From: Aromatoleum toluolicum
GTDB lineage: Bacteria > Pseudomonadota > Gammaproteobacteria > Burkholderiales > Rhodocyclaceae
NCBI RefSeq assembly: GCF_012911005.2
Contig: NZ_WTVS01000057.1
Location: 1 to 35,759, forward strand
Length of the DNA: 35,759 nucleotides
Reading direction: 5' to 3'
Under the pieces are notes generated by a model that was not told the origin of the DNA, searched no databases, and was given only the letters and a program-made list of their open reading frames with translations. The translations under genes and the position numbers were made by a program. Below are positions 23,079-29,786 of this stretch, one piece after another (position 1 is the stretch's first letter; each line of letters begins with the position of its first letter).

Positions 23079-23090
23079 CTGAGAAGAACG

Positions 23091-23115
23091 CGCCAGCCCG
23101 CGGGACGGGCTGGCG
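23091..23115 (+). promoter_or_regulatory. strong RNA hairpin between pirin and the GNAT gene
   Basis: CGCCAGCCCG and CGGGCTGGCG form a perfect 10-bp stem with a five-base loop. No T-run follows. Its place between two tiny ORFs fits an attenuator or an mRNA-stabilising stem. Confidence 0.5.
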
Positions 23116-23137
23116 ACAAGACCCCAAGGAGAAGATC

Positions 23138-23182
23138 ATGCACGGACAGGAACTCGCCAACGGACTCGCGGGAGGTCGATGA
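23138..23182 (+). CDS. possible 14-residue leader peptide
   Basis: MHGQELANGLAGGR follows AAGGAG at six bases. Its TGA overlaps the two candidate ATG starts of the GNAT gene (23179 and 23182), so reading it would bring ribosomes to the next start. Too short to judge by sequence. Confidence 0.35.
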   Translation: MHGQELANGLAGGR

Positions 23183-23484
23183 TGACGAAGAACGATGTGA
23201 CCATCGAGCGGGAAGATACGCCGACGAAGGGCCGCTACGTCGCCCGGGTTCCGGGCGTGGCCGAGGAGGCCGAACTCACCTTCAGCAAGGCCGGAGCCGA
23301 GCTGCTGATCGCCGATCACACCGCGGTCCCCGACGCGATGCGCGGCATGGGCGTCGGCGCGTTGCTCGCCGCCCGCCTGGTCGCCGACGCGCGAAAGGGC
23401 GGCTACAGCATCCTCGCGCTGTGTCCGTTCGTACGGGCGCAGGCGCAGCGCCACCCCGAGTGGGCCGACGTCGTCCGGACCTGA
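23182..23484 (+). CDS. YjdJ-type GNAT N-acetyltransferase
   Basis: A 100-residue minimal GNAT domain. It reads GRYVARVPGVAEEAELTFSK, then ADHTAVPDAMRGMGVGALLA with the acetyl-CoA pyrophosphate loop (R-G-M-G-V-G), and ends in LALCPFVRAQAQRHPEW, the usual tail of this short family (YjdJ/CG14615 type). Substrate unknown. The second of two adjacent ATGs (23182) is preferred, with GGAGG six bases upstream. The MFS gene starts four bases after its stop, so they are likely cotranscribed. Confidence 0.88.
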   Translation: MTKNDVTIEREDTPTKGRYVARVPGVAEEAELTFSKAGAELLIADHTAVPDAMRGMGVGALLAARLVADARKGGYSILALCPFVRAQAQRHPEWADVVRT

Positions 23485-23488
23485 TGCC

Positions 23489-25093
23489 GTGACGACCGTG
23501 GCCGTTGCACCGTCCTCCGCATGGACGCCGTTCAGGCATCAGGTCTTCACAGTGCTCTGGACGGCGACCGTCGTCTCGAACGTCGGTACCTGGATGCACG
23601 ACGTCGGCGCGGGCTGGCTGATGACTTCGCTGTCGCCGTCGCCGCTGATGGTGGCACTGGTGCAGACGGCGACGACGCTGCCGATCTTCCTGTTCGCGCT
23701 GCCGGCCGGGGCCCTTGCCGACGTCGTCGACCGGCGTCGCCTGCTGATCACGTTCCAGTCGGTAATGGCGGTGCTTGCGGCACTTCTGGCCGTACTCGTG
23801 TGGCTCGAACGGGCCGACACGCTGGTCCTGCTGCTGATCACCTTCCTGCTCGGGACCTGCGCAGCGTTCATCGCTCCGGCATGGCAGGCGATCGTGCCCC
23901 GGCTCGTGCCGAAGGAAAGCCTGCAGCAGGCGATCGCGATCAATAGCGTGGGCGTCAATATCAGCCGTGCGATCGGGCCGGCGCTGGCCGGCTTCGCGAT
24001 CGTCGCGCTCGGCGCCGCGACGCCGTTCGCCCTGAACGCCGTGAGCTTCATCGGCGTGATCGCGGCCCTCGTCTGGTGGCGGCCGGCGGCCCGACCGACG
24101 GCCGCACTGCCGGCTGAAGCGTTGTGGGAAGGCGTCGTGCTGGGACTGCGTTATGCCCGCTCGAGCCGGCCGCTGAAGGCCACGCTGCTGCGCGCGGCGG
24201 TCTTCTTCCTGCCCGCCAGCGCATTCTGGGCGCTGCTGCCGCTCATCGCCCGGAAGGAACTCGCGGGGAGTGCCACGCTGTACGGCGTCATGCTCGGCAG
24301 CGTCGGAGTGGGTGCCGTGCTGGGCGCGCTCATTATGCCCGCCATTCGCGGCCGGCTCGGGCCCGAACGGCTGGTGATCGGCGCGACGGCCTTGATCGCC
24401 GGCGTGCTGTTCGCAGCCGCAGCCGTGCGCGAGGCGACGGTCCTGACGCTAGCCTGCCTCGCCTTCGGCGCGGGCTGGATCGCGGTCTTGTCGACGCTCA
24501 ATGTCTCGGCGCAGATCGCGTTGCCAGACTGGGTGCGGGCGCGCGGCCTGTCCGTCTATCTCACGGTATTCTTCGGCGCGATGAGCGCCGGCAGCGCGCT
24601 GTGGGGACAGGTTGCGGCGGCGTTCTCGATCCCGGTCTCGCTGCTGGCCGCCGCCGGCGTGCTGCTGCTCGCGATTCCGCTCACCCGCGGGGCGAAACTC
24701 CACCAGGCCGAAGGACTGGACCTGTCGCCGTCAATGCACTGGCCGGCGCCGATCGTGGCCGGTGACGTCGCGGGCGAACGCAGCCCGGTGATGACGACGA
24801 TCGAATACCGCGTGCAGCCGGACAAGGCCGGCGAGTTTCTCGATCGCATGGCCGAACTCGGCCACGCGCGCCGCCGCCTCGGGGCGTACGCGTGGGGCGT
24901 GCTCGAAGATGCTGCTGAGCCCGGCTGCTTCGTCGAGTACTTCGTCGAATCGTCGTGGCTGCAGCATCTTCGCCACCACGAGCGGGTCAGCGGTGCGGAT
25001 CGTGCGGTGCAGGAACGTATCCAGGCCTTGCTCATCCCCGGCAGCAAGCCGGTCCCGCGGCACCTTCTGGGGCCGCAGGATCGGCTTGCTTGA
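23489..25093 (+). CDS. MFS_3-family transporter with C-terminal ABM-like extension
   Basis: A 534-residue protein. Residues 1-410 hold about 12 membrane segments of the EntS-like MFS_3 (transmembrane secretion effector) group, with the loop ADVVDRRRLL after helix 2 and the NSVGVNISRAIGPALAG block. Residues about 425-530 are soluble (TTIEYRVQPDKAGEFLDRMA, CFVEYFVESSWLQHLRHHER) and look like an antibiotic-monooxygenase (ABM) ferredoxin-like fold, an extension known in this transporter group. The likely role is export of a small molecule. It starts at GTG 23489 without a clear ribosome site and converges on the amidohydrolase gene, 15 bp away. Confidence 0.9.
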   Translation: MTTVAVAPSSAWTPFRHQVFTVLWTATVVSNVGTWMHDVGAGWLMTSLSPSPLMVALVQTATTLPIFLFALPAGALADVVDRRRLLITFQSVMAVLAALLAVLVWLERADTLVLLLITFLLGTCAAFIAPAWQAIVPRLVPKESLQQAIAINSVGVNISRAIGPALAGFAIVALGAATPFALNAVSFIGVIAALVWWRPAARPTAALPAEALWEGVVLGLRYARSSRPLKATLLRAAVFFLPASAFWALLPLIARKELAGSATLYGVMLGSVGVGAVLGALIMPAIRGRLGPERLVIGATALIAGVLFAAAAVREATVLTLACLAFGAGWIAVLSTLNVSAQIALPDWVRARGLSVYLTVFFGAMSAGSALWGQVAAAFSIPVSLLAAAGVLLLAIPLTRGAKLHQAEGLDLSPSMHWPAPIVAGDVAGERSPVMTTIEYRVQPDKAGEFLDRMAELGHARRRLGAYAWGVLEDAAEPGCFVEYFVESSWLQHLRHHERVSGADRAVQERIQALLIPGSKPVPRHLLGPQDRLA

Positions 25094-25108
25094 GACGCGC
25101 CGACCTCC

Positions 25109-26959
25109 TCAGATCGCCCAGCAGGAACAACCCAGCGCACCCCAGAACCCGACGAAGTCGGACACCGGGACGTTCGACTTGCGCGCATGGTCGTGCCGAT
25201 GACCATGCACCGTGCAAGCCCCGGCGCACTGGTGGAGTTCGGCGCGTTGAGCCGCTGGAGGGGCGGTCCGATAGTGCCCTGGTACGCGTGTTACGGGCGA
25301 CCACTCCGGCAGCACGGGCAGCGGAGGTGGGGCGAGCGGCGCGAATTCGGCGCTGCCCCAGACGATCCTGCCGCCGACCACCGTCAGCACGGATTCGAGG
25401 CCCTTGATCGCTTCCTCTGGCACGCTGAAGTAGTCGTCGGACAGCACCGCGAGGTCCGCCAGCTGGCCGTTCCTGATCGCGCCCTTGATGCCCTGGTCGG
25501 ACGAGAACCAGGCGCTGCCGGCGGTCCACAATTCGAGCGCCGTCTCGCGCGACAGCCGGTTCTCGTCGCCGTAGAGCTCAAGGCCGCCGACGGTGCGTCC
25601 GGCCACGAGCCAATAGAGCGCAGTCCACGGGTTGTAGCTCGCGACGCGCGTGGCGTCGGTGCCGGCCCCGACGGGAATGCCTGCGTCCAGCATGCGCCGG
25701 ATCGGCGGCGTGAGACGCGCGGCCTCGGCGCCATAGCGATCGACGAAGTACTCGCCCTGGAAAGCCATGCGATGTTGGATCGCGATGCCGCCGCCGAGCG
25801 CTTTCACCCGCTCGATGTTCGGCGCGGAGATGGTCTCGGCGTGGTCGAAGAACCACGGCAGTCCGGCGAAGGGAATGTCGCGATCGACCTTCTCGAAGAC
25901 GTCCAGCATGCGGCCGATCGATTCGTCGTAGGTCGCATGCAGGCGGAACGGCCAGCGGTGCTCGACGAGATGGCGCACGACCTTCTCGAGGTCCGCTTCC
26001 ATCGTCGGCGCGAGGTCCGGCCGCGGTTCGAGGAAGTCCTCGAAATCGGCCGCCGAGAAGGTCAGCATTTCGCCGGCGCCGTTGTGCCGGTAGAAGTCGT
26101 CGCCCTGACGAAGCGTGACCGTACTCGTCCAGTTCTGGAAATCCGCCAGCTCCTCCTTCGGCCGCTGAGTGAAGAGGTTGTAGGAGATGCGCACCGTGAG
26201 CTTCTGCTCGCGTGCGAGGTCATCGATGACGCGATAGTCGTCCGGATAGTTCTGGAACCCGCCGCCCGCATCGATCGCGCTCGTCACCCCCAAGCGGTTC
26301 AGTTCGCGCATGAAGAGGCGGGTGGAGTTCACCTGGTGCTCGAACGGCAGCTTCGGGCCCTTGGCGAGCGTCGCATACAGGATCAGCGCGTTCGGGCGGG
26401 CGATCAGCATGCCGGTCGGTTCGCCGGAGGCATCGCGCTGGATTTCGCATCCCGGCGGCGCCGGCGTGTCCTTGCCGTAGCCCACGGCTCGCAGTGCGGC
26501 GCGATTGAGCAGTGCGCGATCGTAGAGGTGCAGGACGAAGACCGGAGTATCCGGCGCGACGGCGTTGATTTCGTCCAGCGTCGGCATCCGCCTTTCGGCG
26601 AACTGGAACTCGGTCCAGCCCCCGACGACGCGGACCCACTGCGGGCTGGGTGTGCGGGCCGCCTGCTCGCGCAGCATCCGCAGCGCGTCGGCGAGGGAGG
26701 GCACGCCTTCCCAGCGCAGCTCCAGGTTGTAGTTGAGGCCGCCGCGGATCAGGTGCAGGTGGGAGTCGTTGAGTCCGGGGATCACGCGCCGACCGTGCAG
26801 GTCGACGACCTGCGTCGTCGTGCCGCGCTTGGCCATCACGGTCGCGTCGTCGCCCACCGCGAGGAATTTCCCGTCCTTGATCGCGACCGCGCTTGCGGCA
26901 GGTTTGTCGCGATCGACCGTATGGATACGTCCGTTATGCAGGATCAAGTCTGCCGACAT
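25109..26959 (-). CDS. YtcJ-like amidohydrolase with His/Cys-rich tail
   Basis: A 616-residue metal-dependent hydrolase. The first metal ligands are His67 and His69 in DSHLHLIRGG, with FDHAET, the IQHRMAFQG block and the catalytic Asp region VGAGTDATRV further on. It is YtcJ-like, whose members act on N-substituted amides and related compounds. The substrate here is unknown. Beyond the usual end (about residue 545) lies a tail with Cys578, Cys582, His585, His587, His589, His591 and a final ALGCSCWAI (Cys611, Cys613), a probable extra metal site. It is followed on the minus strand by no further gene, and it is preceded 21 bp upstream by the ABM-like gene. Confidence 0.9.
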   Translation of the reverse strand: MSADLILHNGRIHTVDRDKPAASAVAIKDGKFLAVGDDATVMAKRGTTTQVVDLHGRRVIPGLNDSHLHLIRGGLNYNLELRWEGVPSLADALRMLREQAARTPSPQWVRVVGGWTEFQFAERRMPTLDEINAVAPDTPVFVLHLYDRALLNRAALRAVGYGKDTPAPPGCEIQRDASGEPTGMLIARPNALILYATLAKGPKLPFEHQVNSTRLFMRELNRLGVTSAIDAGGGFQNYPDDYRVIDDLAREQKLTVRISYNLFTQRPKEELADFQNWTSTVTLRQGDDFYRHNGAGEMLTFSAADFEDFLEPRPDLAPTMEADLEKVVRHLVEHRWPFRLHATYDESIGRMLDVFEKVDRDIPFAGLPWFFDHAETISAPNIERVKALGGGIAIQHRMAFQGEYFVDRYGAEAARLTPPIRRMLDAGIPVGAGTDATRVASYNPWTALYWLVAGRTVGGLELYGDENRLSRETALELWTAGSAWFSSDQGIKGAIRNGQLADLAVLSDDYFSVPEEAIKGLESVLTVVGGRIVWGSAEFAPLAPPPLPVLPEWSPVTRVPGHYRTAPPAAQRAELHQCAGACTVHGHRHDHARKSNVPVSDFVGFWGALGCSCWAI

Positions 26960-26980
26960 GTGGCATCTCCCGTATTGCGT

Positions 26981-27541
26981 TTATCGATCGCCCGGCTTGT
27001 CGGGCTGCGGGCGCGAGCCGTGCAGCCATGGACGGGCGATCCTGACCAGCAGGGGCATCGCGGCCCAGGTCAGTACGATGACGATTCCGCCGGCAACCAC
27101 GCCGGCGAAGATGAATTTCGGTACGAGCTGACCGAACAGCGGGGCAAGCAGCGCCGACACAATCATGCTCACCGGCCACACGGCGAGCCAGGTGAGCAGG
27201 GCCATTTTCCACCTCGGCGGCGGAGGTCCGGGCGAACGGAACCAGGCTTCGAGGCCGTCGAGGCGCCGATAGACGGGTTCGCCCTCGGTCATTGTCCTCG
27301 CCCGTTCGTCCCAGGTCTTGAACATCGGCGAGTCGTAGAAGGCATCCCGCTCCTCTTCGTTGCGGAAGGTGCGCAGGATGCCGTATTCGCGCGCGTCCGA
27401 GCCCGGCGGCGGCACGAGCAGGCTCGCGCCCATCACGCCGCTGTGCGCGAATGAAGTCGAAAAAAATTCGCGCAGCGCCTGCTGGAATTCGGCCTCGCAG
27501 CCGGCACGTACGCGGCGGGTAATGGCGACGTGTATGGACAT
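26981..27541 (-). CDS. ABM-like monooxygenase domain with membrane anchor
   Basis: A 186-residue protein. Residues 1-95 form an antibiotic-biosynthesis-monooxygenase-like domain (SIHVAITRRVRAGCEAEFQQ, YGILRTFRNEEERDAFYDSP, GLEAWF). A Pro-rich hinge leads to two hydrophobic segments (about 118-140 and 148-172), which places it in the inner membrane. Similar proteins are annotated as putative ABM or DUF proteins. The ATG at 27541 (MSIHVAITRR) has GGAAG at a suitable distance and is preferred over an ATG at 27568. Enzymatic activity is unproven. Confidence 0.87.
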   Translation of the reverse strand: MSIHVAITRRVRAGCEAEFQQALREFFSTSFAHSGVMGASLLVPPPGSDAREYGILRTFRNEEERDAFYDSPMFKTWDERARTMTEGEPVYRRLDGLEAWFRSPGPPPPRWKMALLTWLAVWPVSMIVSALLAPLFGQLVPKFIFAGVVAGGIVIVLTWAAMPLLVRIARPWLHGSRPQPDKPGDR

Positions 27542-27615
27542 GATCGCTTCCGGGAAGTCTCGGCTCATGGTCCGTCACGGCGAGGCCCGGCAGGGCGCAC
27601 GCCGGGACGGGACGC

Positions 27616-28290
27616 TCAGTGTTCCTTGTGCGGAACCACCTGCGGCGTCTTGGCCGACTGCGGAGCCTTATGCACCATCGTGTAGGCGTACTCGACACCG
27701 ACACCGTAGGCACCGGCCTGCTGCTTGAGGATGGACATCAGTGCGTCGTAATGCTCGCGGTTCTTCCAGTCGCGCTGGAATTCGAGCAGCGCCGGGATCG
27801 TCGTCAGGCGCACCGCGCCGGCCTGGACCATCCGCGACAGTGCGGCATCGTGCGCGGCTTGCGAGGTCGCCCCGCAGCAATCCTCGACGACGTAGATGTT
27901 GTAGCCCGCGCCCAGCATCTCGATCGTCGGCCACGTCACGCAGACCTCCGTCCACAGGCCGGTCATGATGATGTTCTTGCGGCCGGTGGCCTCGATCGCC
28001 TGACGAAAACCGCTGTCGTCCCACGAGTTCATCGAGGTGCGCTCGACCACGGGCTGGCCTGGGAACACGTCGAGCAGTTGCGGCCAGATGTAGCCGCTGA
28101 AGGATTCCGTTTCGACGGCTGTCAGGACCGTCGGCACGTTGAATTCCTTGGCGACCTTGGCGAGCAGGGTGACGTTGTTGATCAGCGTGGCGCGGTCGAT
28201 GTTGGCGACGCCGAACAGCATCTGCGGCTGGTGGTCGATGAATACGATTGCCGCGTCTTCAGGGGTGTAGAGCTTCTGGTAGGGGGTCAT
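27616..28290 (-). CDS. YcaC-like isochorismatase-fold hydrolase
   Basis: A 224-residue cysteine hydrolase. The triad expected for YcaC-type proteins is present: Asp19 (VFIDHQPQM), Arg84 in VVERTSMNSW at the position of the usual basic residue, and the nucleophile Cys117 in GLWTEVCVTWP. EDCCGATSQAAHD and QFRDW-like LLEFQRDWKN follow. Substrate unknown. GGAGA lies about 11 bases before the ATG. It is 61 bp downstream of a paralogue in which Cys117 is replaced. Confidence 0.93.
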   Translation of the reverse strand: MTPYQKLYTPEDAAIVFIDHQPQMLFGVANIDRATLINNVTLLAKVAKEFNVPTVLTAVETESFSGYIWPQLLDVFPGQPVVERTSMNSWDDSGFRQAIEATGRKNIIMTGLWTEVCVTWPTIEMLGAGYNIYVVEDCCGATSQAAHDAALSRMVQAGAVRLTTIPALLEFQRDWKNREHYDALMSILKQQAGAYGVGVEYAYTMVHKAPQSAKTPQVVPHKEH

Positions 28291-28351
28291 GCGATTTCTC
28301 CGTGGGGTTGATCGGCATCGGTTCGCTCCTGCGACCGATCCTCATCGCTGC

Positions 28352-28984
28352 TCAGGACAATGAGCCTGGGTCTTTGCTGCAATGATCAATACGGGCAGGG
28401 CAGTGTTCCTTCATGATCGCCATCGCTTCGGCGCGGTGCGCCTGTCGCGACCAGTCGCGCTGCAGTTCGAGCAGGAACTGCAAGGCCGTCAGCGACACGG
28501 CGCCCGCCTGTTCGACGCGGCGGATCGCGGCGTCGTGCGCCCTGCGGCTCGTCCCGCCCGACGCATCCTCGACGACGTACATGCCGAAGCCTTCTTCCAG
28601 CATCTGCAGCACCGCGAACACGAGTGCCGTTTCGCTCCAGAGGCCGGCAACGACGAAGTTCCGGCAACCGCAGCGCCTGACCGCTGCGACGAAGCGAGGG
28701 TCGTCCCATGCGTTCATGCTGGTGCGGGCGATGCGTTCCTGCCCGGGGAAGAGTTCGACCAGCTCCGGCACGAGATCTCCACCGAGTCCGGGGAAGTCGA
28801 CCGTCGTCAGGATGACCGGCACGCGGAAAGCCTTCGCGGCCTTGGCCAGCAGTACGACGTTGTCAAGCAATTCGCCGCTGCCGCTGCTGAGCACTCCGCC
28901 GAGCATCTGCGGCTGCACGTCAATGAAGACGACGGCGCAGTTGTCGGGCGTCAGCAAGCCCTTGTCGGTCGAACTCATGCTCAT
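28352..28984 (-). CDS. isochorismatase-like protein lacking the catalytic cysteine
   Basis: A 210-residue paralogue of the next gene, alignable along its whole length (VVFIDVQPQMLGGV, RTSMNAWDD, GLWSETALVFAVLQML, VVEDASGGTSRRAHD, FLLELQRDWS). Asp22 and Arg87 are kept, but the nucleophile position is Ala120: the SETAL segment replaces TEVCV. The minus-strand codon is GCA (28625-28627). The start at 28984 is chosen because AAGGGG lies nine bases upstream. It may be a non-catalytic partner or binding protein. Frame and length are intact, so it is not an obvious pseudogene. Confidence 0.9.
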   Translation of the reverse strand: MSMSSTDKGLLTPDNCAVVFIDVQPQMLGGVLSSGSGELLDNVVLLAKAAKAFRVPVILTTVDFPGLGGDLVPELVELFPGQERIARTSMNAWDDPRFVAAVRRCGCRNFVVAGLWSETALVFAVLQMLEEGFGMYVVEDASGGTSRRAHDAAIRRVEQAGAVSLTALQFLLELQRDWSRQAHRAEAMAIMKEHCPARIDHCSKDPGSLS

Positions 28985-29081
28985 GGCGGCCATCCCCTTG
29001 CATGCGATTGACGTGCATAGGATGGTCCGTCGCGAACGCGAGCACCATTGACCGTTCCGGCGAATTTACGGTCGCGGAAAT

Positions 29082-29112
29082 GGAGGAGGCGGGTCTCCTC
29101 CTTTTGGAGGAG
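29082..29112. promoter_or_regulatory. alternative GGAGGAG/CTCCTCC hairpins after the response regulator
   Basis: GGAGGAG (29082-29088), CTCCTCC (29095-29101) and GGAGGAG (29106-29112) can fold in two exclusive ways, with loops of six or four bases. More GGAGG repeats continue to 29128. The stretch lies between the response-regulator stop and the pseudo-hydrolase start, both on the minus strand. It could end or modulate read-through. Confidence 0.4.
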
Positions 29113-29129
29113 ATGGAGGAGGAGGGGGG

Positions 29130-29786
29130 TTACAGATGGACCAGGCCGCGGCGGTTCGCGACCGTGACGGCTTCGGTGCGGCTCAGCACGTTCAGCTTGG
29201 TGAAGATGCTGCGCAGATGGGACTTGACCGTCGTCTCGCTGATGAAGAGATTGGCGCCGATTTCCCGGTTGCTCTTGCCTTGCGCCAGAAGCGCCAGCAC
29301 GTCGAGCTCCCGGCCGGTGAGCGCTTCGCTGCTGATGCCGGAGGCGAGCTTGGTCAGGAGCGCTCCGGCTATCGAGGTTTCGCCCGCATGCACGCTGCGG
29401 ATGGCTGCGAGCAGGTCCTCCCGTGGCGCGTCCTTCAACAGAAAGCCTTTGGCACCGGCCTTGATCGCGTTGGCGATGTCAGTGTCCGTGTCGAAGGTGG
29501 TGAGCATGATGATGCGCGCCGCGCCATCGTGCCGCCGGATTTCCTCCACGGCGCCGATGCCATCCAGCACCGGCATGCGCATGTCGAGCATCGTGACGTC
29601 CGGCCGCCGGGCCAACCACAACTCGACGGCTTCGCGGCCGTCGGCCGCCTGGCCCACGACGGTCATGTCCGCCTGCCGTCCGATGATTGCCGCGAGCCCC
29701 TCCAGCACGGTGACGTGATCGTCCGCGACCAATACGCCGATTCTGTCTCCCGGCTTCGTCGTCGAATCCGTCGAAGTCATGCTCAT
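29130..29786 (-). CDS. NarL/FixJ-type response regulator
   Basis: A 218-residue regulator. The receiver domain (about 14-135) shows the acidic pair ADDH, phospho-acceptor Asp68 (VTMLDMRMPVLDG), Thr96/97 in IIMLTTFD and Lys118 (GFLLKDA). The LuxR HTH (about 152-215) includes LTGRELDVLALLAQGKSNRE and TVKSHLRSIFTKLNV. The start overlaps the kinase stop (ATGA), so kinase and regulator are made together. It may control the nearby hydrolase, pirin and transporter genes; this is inferred from position. Confidence 0.95.
   Translation of the reverse strand: MSMTSTDSTTKPGDRIGVLVADDHVTVLEGLAAIIGRQADMTVVGQAADGREAVELWLARRPDVTMLDMRMPVLDGIGAVEEIRRHDGAARIIMLTTFDTDTDIANAIKAGAKGFLLKDAPREDLLAAIRSVHAGETSIAGALLTKLASGISSEALTGRELDVLALLAQGKSNREIGANLFISETTVKSHLRSIFTKLNVLSRTEAVTVANRRGLVHL

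Noticed and set aside
25187-27454. Long plus-strand frame of 755 codons
   Set aside because: Opposite-strand shadow of the amidohydrolase and ABM-like genes; no domain visible.
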